Below, one piece after another: positions 6,712-14,808 of a DNA stretch of 36,770 nt; the stretch's first letter is position 1, and each line of letters starts with the position of its first letter. Made by a program: the position numbers and the translations under genes. A model generated the notes under the pieces. The model worked only from the letters and a program-made list of their open reading frames with translations. It made no database searches and was not told the origin of the DNA. This DNA is from Candidatus Cryptobacteroides onthequi. Its GTDB lineage: Bacteria > Bacteroidota > Bacteroidia > Bacteroidales > UBA932. The stretch is from positions 1 to 36,770 of the forward strand of contig JAGHSA010000074.1 of NCBI GenBank assembly GCA_018066125.1, in the 5' to 3' direction.

Positions 6712-8898
6712 TCAGTCTGCCCACATCTCCTTTCCCCACTCCCCGGGCGCAGACCCCATGACGAATTCGAGTCGGCCGCCGCGCATCAGATCCTCATGCG
6801 GTATGGTGGAGTACGGGTACGGCTTCCCATTGAGGGTGGCCGAGGTGATATAGCGGTTTTCAAGCGACAATCCCTTCGCCACTATGGTGAATTTCTTACC
6901 ATTCGAGAGCCGTATCACAGACTTCGGCAGCGACGGGGTATGGAGCAGGTAGAATGGGAATCCCGCATCGGGGTACAACCCCAGCGTGTGGAAGATGTAC
7001 CACGCGGACATCGCTCCGGAATCATCATTTCCCGGGATGCCGCATGGCCCCGCAAAAAAGCCGTCCAGCAGGTCCCTGACGCGGTCATAGCTCCTGTCCG
7101 GGCGACCCACCCAGTGATAGAGGCACGAGCTCAGGAACGAAGGTTCATTCCCGGCATCGATATAACCTCCGTCAAAGCATACATCGAGCCTGCGCTCAAA
7201 TTCTTCCCTGCCGCCGCAAAGGGCGATCAGCCCTTCCACATCATGCGGCACGCACAGACACGATTCGATGGAGTTGGCTTCGTAGAACTGTATCCACCAT
7301 GTATTCTCAAGTCCCTTCGAAAGCGGCTCCGGATGCACCGCAATCCCTTCCCGCGGGATGCGCATCAGCATGATGGTATCGGCAAAGGCACCATTCTCGG
7401 CCTTCGGCACCATAAAACCGCTGAGTCCAAGCGCGCTGGCAGTCGGGTCCCAGATGTTTTTCCAATTGTGGCTGCGTTTCTCGAGATCGGCTGCGACATC
7501 ACGCCTGCCGAGGGAATCCGCCACCCGGGATATGAGATAATCCAGGAAAGAATAGTCTATGGTCCGGCTTCCGGCCCGGATATACCTGTCACTCGGTACA
7601 TACCCGAGACGCATATAGTCATCAAGGCCCCTTCTTCCTTCCGCATCGCCTTTCGGTCCCGGATCCTTATAGGCATCCGTCAGCATCGCATCGAGGGCGG
7701 TCTGATAGTCTATCCCCTTGACACCCTTGAAGAAAGCATCCGAAATGACCACATCGGCGGTGGTCCCGCCCTGGATGCTTCCATTGACACCTCCTGCGCG
7801 GAGATCGGGAAGGTATCCCTCCCTCTTCCATATCTCAAGCATGGCGTTGATCAGGTCAGCGGCACGTTTCTCATCGAGTATCGTGATGAGAGGCATCACT
7901 GTCCTGTATGTATCCCAGAGGGCATAGTAGTCATCATAATCCACCGCACCGCCGCCAGGCACCTCGCCGGTACGGTCAGTAGGCATCTGATATGCGTGGA
8001 AAATGCCCGTATAGAGCATCTTCTTGACATTTTCAGGAGTATCCCCGGGGACCCTTATCTGCTCGAGCAGCGGACGCCATGCAGCCAGAAGGTCCTTCTC
8101 CGCCCTGTTGAAATCCCCCGGAACAGAATGGGCGTTCTCTTCTGCCTTCTCATGGGACAGATAGGAAATGCCTACCCTCGCCGTGACTACGTCGGCATCG
8201 AATACCAGATTGACAGCCTTGTCCATCCTCACGCACTTCACTGCCGGCGAAGACAGCAGTATATGGAAATAAACTGTATAAGGTTCAGTATGGCCCACTC
8301 CACCGTCTGTCATGGAGTAACCAGCGACCACGCAGGGATCCGCTTCATCCCAACGTGCCTCCCCATCGATATTCCATTGGAAGGAATGGTCTTCATTCGG
8401 TTCACAGTCACCAAGGCAGTGGCCTGCGTCTATCTCCAGTCCATGCAGAGGAGCCGATGCCGGATAGCTTATCCTGTAGACGGCAGCCCGGTCTCCGGCA
8501 GTAATCTCCGTCTTGATGCTGCTGCCTCCGAGGACACAGGCGTAGTGGCCGAGAGTCATTTCTTCTGTCTCCCGCATTGCGGTGTGGTCATCCTTATCCA
8601 GTCCCCTTGAGAAAGGCATCAGCAGGACATTGCCATACCTTGAAGGGCCATCAGTGCCTGAAAGGTGGTTCTGAGAGAAGCCTTCCACCGGTATCTTCAT
8701 AGGCATGTATCCGGTGGTATAGAAATCAGTACAGTCCGGCCCCGGCTTGACCATACCGAAAGGCATGGAAGGGCCTACAGTTGTGGAACCGGCACAGTCG
8801 GCACCGATGATCGGATCGACATATCCGGTCAGATCCTCTGTGCAGGAACACGCCATCAGCACGAAGGCGGCCGCCAGAATATTTACAGTATGTTTCAT
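6712..8898 (-). CDS. GH92 family alpha-mannosidase (lipoprotein)
   Basis: A 728-residue exported lipoprotein (Cys17 or Cys19). After the signal it starts YVDPIIGADCAGSTTVGPSMPFGM, of which the VDPxIG...G.T.PGA/SMPFGM pattern marks GH92. HLSGTDGPSRYGNVLLMP and the C-terminal GNDDSGAMSAWYIFHTLGL block are also diagnostic; the paired Asp residues of the latter are the catalytic base region in characterised enzymes. GH92 enzymes are calcium-dependent, inverting exo-alpha-mannosidases acting on N-glycans or yeast mannan. The expected acid region reads FYEANSIESCLCVPHD, where most members have an aromatic residue after the Asn. It is the first gene of a two-gene operon divergent from susCD, so it belongs to the same PUL. 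Confidence 0.93.
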   Translation of the reverse strand: MKHTVNILAAAFVLMACSCTEDLTGYVDPIIGADCAGSTTVGPSMPFGMVKPGPDCTDFYTTGYMPMKIPVEGFSQNHLSGTDGPSRYGNVLLMPFSRGLDKDDHTAMRETEEMTLGHYACVLGGSSIKTEITAGDRAAVYRISYPASAPLHGLEIDAGHCLGDCEPNEDHSFQWNIDGEARWDEADPCVVAGYSMTDGGVGHTEPYTVYFHILLSSPAVKCVRMDKAVNLVFDADVVTARVGISYLSHEKAEENAHSVPGDFNRAEKDLLAAWRPLLEQIRVPGDTPENVKKMLYTGIFHAYQMPTDRTGEVPGGGAVDYDDYYALWDTYRTVMPLITILDEKRAADLINAMLEIWKREGYLPDLRAGGVNGSIQGGTTADVVISDAFFKGVKGIDYQTALDAMLTDAYKDPGPKGDAEGRRGLDDYMRLGYVPSDRYIRAGSRTIDYSFLDYLISRVADSLGRRDVAADLEKRSHNWKNIWDPTASALGLSGFMVPKAENGAFADTIMLMRIPREGIAVHPEPLSKGLENTWWIQFYEANSIESCLCVPHDVEGLIALCGGREEFERRLDVCFDGGYIDAGNEPSFLSSCLYHWVGRPDRSYDRVRDLLDGFFAGPCGIPGNDDSGAMSAWYIFHTLGLYPDAGFPFYLLHTPSLPKSVIRLSNGKKFTIVAKGLSLENRYITSATLNGKPYPYSTIPHEDLMRGGRLEFVMGSAPGEWGKEMWAD

Positions 8899-8918
8899 AA
8901 GGATTGAAATGACTGTGT

Positions 8919-8948
8919 CAAAATTACAAATTTATTTTTTTACTCAAA
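8919..8948 (-). promoter_or_regulatory. Promoter of the GH92 operon
   Basis: On the minus strand TTTG (complement of 8945-8948), an 18-base spacer and TAATTTTG (complement of 8919-8926) fit the Bacteroidetes -33/-7 promoter closely. A second -7-like box, TAAATTTG, lies just upstream. The start would be about 15 bases before the GH92 ATG. Confidence 0.55.
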
Positions 8949-9046
8949 TGCGTGAATTGCAGCAGATTGCACGAAATGAGCATAATGGCAGTTAACAAAA
9001 CAGTTAATTACAGGACATACATATTGCGCAAAAAACGACAAAAAGC

Positions 9047-9078
9047 TTGTTTTCAAAACCAAAATATTCATATATTTA
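9047..9078 (+). promoter_or_regulatory. Candidate promoter of susC-susD
   Basis: TTGT (9047-9050), 20 bases, then TATATTTA (9071-9078), one base off TAnnTTTG. This predicts a leader of about 50 bases before the susC ATG. The divergent gap 8899-9136 holds nothing else recognised apart from A/T-rich sequence. Confidence 0.4.
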
Positions 9079-9136
9079 CTGAATAAATAAGTAACACTTT
9101 TACAACCATTATTTATTAACCTTCATTATCAACACA

Positions 9137-12100
9137 ATGAAAAGAACAATCTTTATGAGATTGGCACTCGTTGTTGCGACTCTTCTTGTGAGCGTCAACA
9201 TGTTCGCTCAGAAGGTGACCGTCACCGGTAAGATCACTGACGCTTCTGGTCAGCCTGTCATCGGTGCTGCTGTCTTCGAGAAGGGAACCTCCAACGGTGC
9301 TGCCACAGATGTTGACGGTAGCTACTCTATCTCCGTCAATGCTGGTGCCACACTGGTTTATTCCTGCATAGGTTATGCAGATGCTACCAGGACCGCAACT
9401 TCAAATGGTGCTATCAACGTGACCCTCGATGAGGATACAACCATCCTCGACGAGACCGTTGTCGTTGGTTACGGTACCCAGAAGAAGGTCAACCTTACAG
9501 GTGCTGTGGACGTTGTCACAAGCGAAGTGCTTGACAACCGTCCTGTATCCAACCTCACCCAGGGTCTCCAGGGTGCAGTTCCAAACCTTCAGATCACTTT
9601 CGCCGACGGTAAGCCTAACCGCAGCTCTGACTATCAGGTGCGTGGTACAGGTTCTATCGGTCAGGGTGGTGCCGCACTCGTCCTCATCGACGGTGTAGAA
9701 GGTGACCCTGCAATGCTCAACCCTAGCGACGTGGCTTCAGTCTCTGTCCTCAAGGACGCATCTTCAGCTGCCATCTATGGTGCCCGCGGTACATTCGGTG
9801 TGATCCTCATCACCACCAAGGACCCTAACAAGGAGAAGACATCCGTTACCTATTCTGGCAATGTCCTCATCAAGGCTCCTACCGTTGTCCCTAACGTAGT
9901 GACCGACGGTCTTGAGTTCACTGAGTACTACCTCGAGGCTTACCAGAACTGGCAGGGCGCAAAGCCTACCAAGTTCCACTCTTCTCTCAAGATCTCTGAC
10001 GCATGGCTCGAGACTCTCCGCGGAGGCCAGACAGGTGTCGTCACCGAGAAGAACGGCAACTACTCTTACTATGGAAGCACAGACTGGTTCGACCTCCTTT
10101 ATAAGGACAGCGCTATCGGTCAGGAGCACAACATCACTGTACAGGGCGGCGGCAAGAAGGCCAACTTCCTCGTATCAGGACGTCTCTACAGCCAGGGTGG
10201 TATCTTCAACTACGACCCTGACAACTACAACATGTTCAACATCCGTGCAAAGGGTTCAGTACAGGTTACCGATTGGCTCAAGGTCAGCGACAATGCAGAG
10301 TTCTCTGACATGACCTACCACAACCCTATGAACGTCGGCGAAGGATCTGTATGGTACGCTATCGAGTCTGAGGGTCAGCCTGTCAATGTTCTTTACAACC
10401 CTGACGGCACACTCTCACAGGCAGGTGCAACCATCCTCGGTTCGTTCATCTATAAGAACAACTACCAGGATACCGACAGAAGAATCTTCCGCAACACAGC
10501 AAGCGCAGTTGCAAACCTCTTCAAGGACGTCCTTACATTGAACGCAGACCTCACACTCCGCTACACTGACAACCGTATGAACGGCGTTCAGTCTCCAGTG
10601 CCTTACACAGCTGCAGAAAACGGTGCAAAGAAGTATATGGGTAGTTCCTTCGATGGCATCTACACTACTAACGCATCCAAGAGATATCTTGCAACCAACG
10701 TATATGGCCAGTTCGCGAAGACATTCGGCATCCATGACATCAAACTCATGGCCGGATACAACTACGAGCAGGAGGTATACAACTACAAGTTCATGCACAG
10801 AAATGGAAAGATCTATGAAGGCGCTGACGACATCGCCCTCACCACCGGTACCGCTAAAATCAATAGCGACTACACCAAGTGGCGCATCGCCGGCGGTTTC
10901 TTCCGTGCGAACTATGTCATCGCTGACCGCTACCTCCTCGAGGTTAACGGACGCTATGACGGTTCTACAAAGTTCCCTACTATCCAGCAGTGGAAGTTCT
11001 TCCCTTCAGCATCTCTCGGTTGGAGAGTATCACAGGAGCCTTGGTTCAATATCGACCCATCAAAGGTATCTAATGTAAAGTTCCGTGCTTCTTACGGTTC
11101 ACTCGGTAACGGTAATATCTCACCTTACCAGTTTGAGGAGCTCTTCAGCATCTGGAATCAGAACCGTCTCCTCAATGGCTCAAAGAACCTTGCAACAAGT
11201 GCTCCAAAGCCAATCCCTTCAAGTCTTACATGGGAGACTTCAACAACAGCCAACTTCGGTGCTGACCTCGGTTTCCTCAGCGACAGGCTCACACTCACTG
11301 CTGACTACTACATCCGTAACACTACGGATATGTACTGCTCAGCAACTGAGCCACCTGCAGTTTATGGAGCAGATGCTCCTAAGGGCAACTACGCAGACAT
11401 GACCACCAAGGGTTGGGAAATCGTTCTCACATGGAAGGATCAGTTCGACCTCGGTGGCAAGCCATTCGGATATCAGATCAAGGGTACTCTTGCTGACTCA
11501 AAGTCTGTCATCACAAGCTATCCTAACGACGAGAAGTATTACAATGCAGCTCCTGGAACAAATATCACAAAGTTCAATTATTACGAAGGAATGACCCTCG
11601 GCGAAATCTGGGGACTTGTGAACGACGGATATTTCACCTCAGCTGATTTCGATGCAAACGGAAAGCAGATCGCAGGTCCTGACCAGAGCTTCCTCCAGAA
11701 CAACAATAACAAGACATGGCAGGCTGGTGACCTTAAGTTCAAGGATCTCAACGGCGACGGCAAGATTGACTTCGGAAGCAGAACCGTTTCTGACAGCGGC
11801 GACCGTAAGGTTATCGGTAACACACTTCCTCGATACACATTCAGCCTCAACACAAGTTTCGACTGGAACGGAATCTTCCTTTCTGCATTCTTCCAGGGTG
11901 TAGGGCATCAGGATTGGTGGGCAGGTGGCGACAACTCCATGTTCTGGGGTCAGTACTCACGTCCATACTCAAACATCCCTGCTGACATGGTCGGCAACTG
12001 GTGGACACCAGACAACCAGGATGCATACTGGCCAAGATATGTAGGTTACATCGCACACCAGGCGGCTCGTACACTCCATGTACCTCAGACCAAGTATCTC

Positions 12101-12406
12101 CAGAATGTTGCATACATCCGTCTCAAGAACCTCCAGATAGGATACAATCTTCCTAAGAGCTGGGTTGAGAAGATCAAAATGGAGAACGCCAAAGTATATC
12201 TCTCTGGAGAAAACCTCTGGGCTTGGTCACCTCTCTACAAGCATAGCCGCCAGTTTGACGTCAACAGCATCATGGGCGAGGATACCGAGACTCTCGAACT
12301 CGTTAAGAACGGCCTCTATTCTTCTCCTATCATGGCTGATGGTGGTTCAAACTACAGCTACCCTATCCTGAAGACCTTCACTTTCGGTATTTCTGTAACC
12401 TTCTAA
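9137..12406 (+). CDS. susC: SusC/RagA family TonB-dependent outer-membrane transporter
   Basis: A 1089-residue protein of typical SusC length. A signal peptide ends near residue 25. A carboxypeptidase-D regulatory-like domain covers about 27-105 (VTGKITDASGQPVIGAAV). Then comes the TonB box region DETVVVGYGTQKKVN and the plug domain, with VLIDGVEGDPAMLNP and SVLKDASSAAIYGARGT. The rest is a 22-strand-type barrel ending in FGISVTF with terminal Phe. It imports glycans through the outer membrane, capped by the SusD protein encoded 12 bases downstream. Codon choice is strongly biased (CTC Leu, GGT Gly, CCT Pro, AAC Asn) compared with neighbours, which suggests high expression. No sigma/anti-sigma pair or hybrid two-component regulator is visible in the window. 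The gene symbol refers to the family. Confidence 0.96.
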   Translation: MKRTIFMRLALVVATLLVSVNMFAQKVTVTGKITDASGQPVIGAAVFEKGTSNGAATDVDGSYSISVNAGATLVYSCIGYADATRTATSNGAINVTLDEDTTILDETVVVGYGTQKKVNLTGAVDVVTSEVLDNRPVSNLTQGLQGAVPNLQITFADGKPNRSSDYQVRGTGSIGQGGAALVLIDGVEGDPAMLNPSDVASVSVLKDASSAAIYGARGTFGVILITTKDPNKEKTSVTYSGNVLIKAPTVVPNVVTDGLEFTEYYLEAYQNWQGAKPTKFHSSLKISDAWLETLRGGQTGVVTEKNGNYSYYGSTDWFDLLYKDSAIGQEHNITVQGGGKKANFLVSGRLYSQGGIFNYDPDNYNMFNIRAKGSVQVTDWLKVSDNAEFSDMTYHNPMNVGEGSVWYAIESEGQPVNVLYNPDGTLSQAGATILGSFIYKNNYQDTDRRIFRNTASAVANLFKDVLTLNADLTLRYTDNRMNGVQSPVPYTAAENGAKKYMGSSFDGIYTTNASKRYLATNVYGQFAKTFGIHDIKLMAGYNYEQEVYNYKFMHRNGKIYEGADDIALTTGTAKINSDYTKWRIAGGFFRANYVIADRYLLEVNGRYDGSTKFPTIQQWKFFPSASLGWRVSQEPWFNIDPSKVSNVKFRASYGSLGNGNISPYQFEELFSIWNQNRLLNGSKNLATSAPKPIPSSLTWETSTTANFGADLGFLSDRLTLTADYYIRNTTDMYCSATEPPAVYGADAPKGNYADMTTKGWEIVLTWKDQFDLGGKPFGYQIKGTLADSKSVITSYPNDEKYYNAAPGTNITKFNYYEGMTLGEIWGLVNDGYFTSADFDANGKQIAGPDQSFLQNNNNKTWQAGDLKFKDLNGDGKIDFGSRTVSDSGDRKVIGNTLPRYTFSLNTSFDWNGIFLSAFFQGVGHQDWWAGGDNSMFWGQYSRPYSNIPADMVGNWWTPDNQDAYWPRYVGYIAHQAARTLHVPQTKYLQNVAYIRLKNLQIGYNLPKSWVEKIKMENAKVYLSGENLWAWSPLYKHSRQFDVNSIMGEDTETLELVKNGLYSSPIMADGGSNYSYPILKTFTFGISVTF

Positions 12407-12418
12407 TGAATTGAACAA

Positions 12419-14155
12419 ATGAAAAAGTATATATTCTTAGCATTTGCCCTGATCGCTTTTGCGTCATGCGACATGTACGAGAATCCAAAGGCTTCGGTCG
12501 GCAAGGATGCATTGTTCGCAAGTGAGAGTGGTCTGAAAATGTATACAAACTCCATGTACGATGTTATGCCGGGCCTCGGCAGCGGTATGACATCATGGGG
12601 ACAGACTGGTACCAACATTGTCAATCCTTACCTCGGTGTTCGTGAGAGATTCCAGACCTCATATAGCGCGGACATGAGAGGCAAGTGGGGTTGGACTACC
12701 CTCCGCAACATCAACTATTTCCTCGACAACAACACCAACGAGAATGTCAGCGCAGCAGTACGCGACAACTACAATGGTATCGCCCGTTTCTGGAGAGCAG
12801 TATTCTATTTCACAATGACCCAGGAGTACAATGACGTACCATGGATCGATCATGCTCTTGAAATCGACGATGAGCTTCTTCACGCTCCTCGTGACAAGCG
12901 TGATGTAGTCGCTGAGCACATGTATGAGGACCTCCAGTTCGCCATCGAGCACATCAGCGAGAGCTCCAACTCAACGGCCTCTGTAGTCACAAGCCTCGTT
13001 GCTGCAGGTATGCAGTCACGCTTCTGCCTCTGGGAAGGTACTTTCCGCAAGTATCACGGAGAGGCCAATGCAGACAAGTGGCTCCAGCGTGCAGCTGACG
13101 CAGCTGACATCGTAATGAAGAGCGGCAAGTTCTCTGTTTACATGGGCGGAAGCGCTCCTTACAGAGCTCTCTTCGTTGCAAAGGACCCTATCGCTACTGA
13201 GGTAATGCTCGCTACTGTTTACGACGCGACTCAGGGAATGGTTAACGGTGAGAACAGAAGGTGCACTGCAGCAACTCTGGGCAACCCATTCTGCACCAGC
13301 CGCCAGTTCATGAACCTCTACCTCAATCTTGACGGTACCCGTTACACTGACAACGAGGCATACAAGACTCAGGAGTTCATGCATGAGTTTGACGGTCGCG
13401 ACAAGAGAATCGGCCAGACCTTCCGTATCCCTGGTACAATCCGTTCAAACGGTCCTGCATATCCAGACTGGGGTTACACCTTCACAGGCTACATGGGTAT
13501 GAAGTTCTGTACAGATGACGCAGATCTCGATGGTAAGTACATGAACGAGAACAACTATGTATGGATGCGCTACGCTGAGGTCCTCCTCAACTACGCAGAG
13601 GCAAAGGCTGAGCTCGGAACACTTACCGACGCAGACTGGGCAAAGACCATCGGCGCTCTCCGCAAGCGTGGCGGTATCACAGCTGGCACAGAAACAAAGC
13701 CAACAACTGTTGATACATACCTCCAGCAGACCTGGTTCCCTAAGATCACTGACGCTACCGTCCTTGAGGTACGCCGTGAGCGTCTCATCGAGCTCATCTG
13801 GGAAGACACGCCTAATGCATTCGGCGATGTACAGCGCTGGGCATGCGGTGAGCTCCTCTTCATGAAGTGGCAGGGTATCTACATCAAGGAGTTCGATAAG
13901 AACATCGACCTCGACCTTGATGGCACACCTGATGTATACTTCATCAAGGACAGCGCGAAACCTAAAGCTGAGGGACATGTAGCATACATCGACGTGAAGA
14001 ACAGCAACTGGTCTATCGACACAGATGGTCATACTATCCTCTTCTCACCTGCAAGTAGGGCACTTGAGACTTGGACAGAGAGAATGTACTTCGCTCCTAT
14101 CTCTTCAAGTGACCTCGCACTCAACCCTAACCTCGGCCAGAACCCTGGTTACTAG
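12419..14155 (+). CDS. susD: SusD/RagB family nutrient-binding outer-membrane lipoprotein
   Basis: A 578-residue lipoprotein with Cys17 (FALIAFASC). The SusD fold is recognised by its N-terminal helices (RGKWGWTTLRNINYFLDN), the FWRAVFYFTMTQEYNDVP block, the TPR-like RYAEVLLNYAEAKAELG helix and the VRRERLIELIWED segment that precedes the C-terminal part. SusD binds glycan at the cell surface and forms a lid on SusC. It follows susC by 12 bases, and the pair ends at an intrinsic terminator. Codon bias is the same as in susC. The ligand cannot be read from the sequence. Confidence 0.96.
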   Translation: MKKYIFLAFALIAFASCDMYENPKASVGKDALFASESGLKMYTNSMYDVMPGLGSGMTSWGQTGTNIVNPYLGVRERFQTSYSADMRGKWGWTTLRNINYFLDNNTNENVSAAVRDNYNGIARFWRAVFYFTMTQEYNDVPWIDHALEIDDELLHAPRDKRDVVAEHMYEDLQFAIEHISESSNSTASVVTSLVAAGMQSRFCLWEGTFRKYHGEANADKWLQRAADAADIVMKSGKFSVYMGGSAPYRALFVAKDPIATEVMLATVYDATQGMVNGENRRCTAATLGNPFCTSRQFMNLYLNLDGTRYTDNEAYKTQEFMHEFDGRDKRIGQTFRIPGTIRSNGPAYPDWGYTFTGYMGMKFCTDDADLDGKYMNENNYVWMRYAEVLLNYAEAKAELGTLTDADWAKTIGALRKRGGITAGTETKPTTVDTYLQQTWFPKITDATVLEVRRERLIELIWEDTPNAFGDVQRWACGELLFMKWQGIYIKEFDKNIDLDLDGTPDVYFIKDSAKPKAEGHVAYIDVKNSNWSIDTDGHTILFSPASRALETWTERMYFAPISSSDLALNPNLGQNPGY

Positions 14156-14190
14156 TAAAGCAAGAGGATATTATCCTCGACATAACAATG

Positions 14191-14225
14191 AGGGCGACCC
14201 GAAACGGGCCGCCCTTATTTGTATA
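14191..14225 (+). terminator. Intrinsic terminator after susD
   Basis: The arms AGGGCGaCCCG and CGGGcCGCCCT (14191-14215) pair around a three-base AAA loop with one internal mismatch, then follows T-rich TATTTGTATA. It sits 36 bases after the susD stop, and the mirrored stem may also serve the convergent operon. Confidence 0.8.
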
Positions 14226-14242
14226 TTATATGTAGTGCAGTG

Positions 14243-14803
14243 CTACTCTCCCCTGACAGCAGCGGCTGTCCAGTTGCGGAAGAACCTCAGAACCTTGTCC
14301 CTGTCATATCCTTCACCATCCTCGAGATAGCTCGAGTCCTGGAAATGAAGCACCTTTCCCTCAGAGTCGAGCACCACCATCACAGGGAAACCGAAGCGCA
14401 TTGGATTGCCAAGTTTCGCCATGGCATCAGAATATGTCTCATTCTTTCCAGTCTCAGGATTCTTGTGACGGACATTGATGTGGACATAGACATAATCGGC
14501 GTCAACAAGCTTGGATATCTCTTCATCAGAAGTGATGAAGTCTGCGAACCTGAGGCACCATGGGCACCAGTTGCCTCCCACCTGGCAGATGACATTGCGG
14601 CCGGATGAGGCCGCTTCACTGATGGCTGCATCTATCTGTGCAGAAGGGTCGGCGTCGTCATCATACACCCTTGCAAGAGCGCTGACGTCCGCATTCTTCT
14701 CGACAGGAGCCGCTTCAGTCTGTGATCCGTTCTGATTTGAGCAGGACAGCGCAAGCACTGCTGCGGCCGGCACGAGTGCCAGCTTCAAAAATAGTCTCTT
14801 CAT
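14243..14803 (-). CDS. Thioredoxin-fold lipoprotein
   Basis: A 186-residue lipoprotein with Cys21 (LALSC). A linker of about 35 residues precedes a thioredoxin domain with the active-site motif GGNWCPWC at 76-83 and a FPVMVV segment holding the cis-proline. The WCxWC form places it with thioredoxin_7/DUF255-like proteins rather than classical WCGPC thioredoxins. It would act as a thiol-disulfide exchange or chaperone-like protein in the periplasm. It follows the GH3 gene by five bases and is the last gene of the GH2-GH3 operon, so it may help fold or protect the exported hydrolases; that role is inference. Confidence 0.85.
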   Translation of the reverse strand: MKRLFLKLALVPAAAVLALSCSNQNGSQTEAAPVEKNADVSALARVYDDDADPSAQIDAAISEAASSGRNVICQVGGNWCPWCLRFADFITSDEEISKLVDADYVYVHINVRHKNPETGKNETYSDAMAKLGNPMRFGFPVMVVLDSEGKVLHFQDSSYLEDGEGYDRDKVLRFFRNWTAAAVRGE

Positions 14804-14808
14804 ATTAT

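Noticed and set aside
6796-8610. A 604-codon open frame on the plus strand opposite the GH92 gene
   Set aside because: It is a shadow of the GH92 coding sequence: no signal, no recognised motif, and the minus-strand frame has clear GH92 blocks throughout.
12987-13384. Antisense open frames within susD
   Set aside because: Their length is explained by the strong codon bias of susD; no start signals or motifs.
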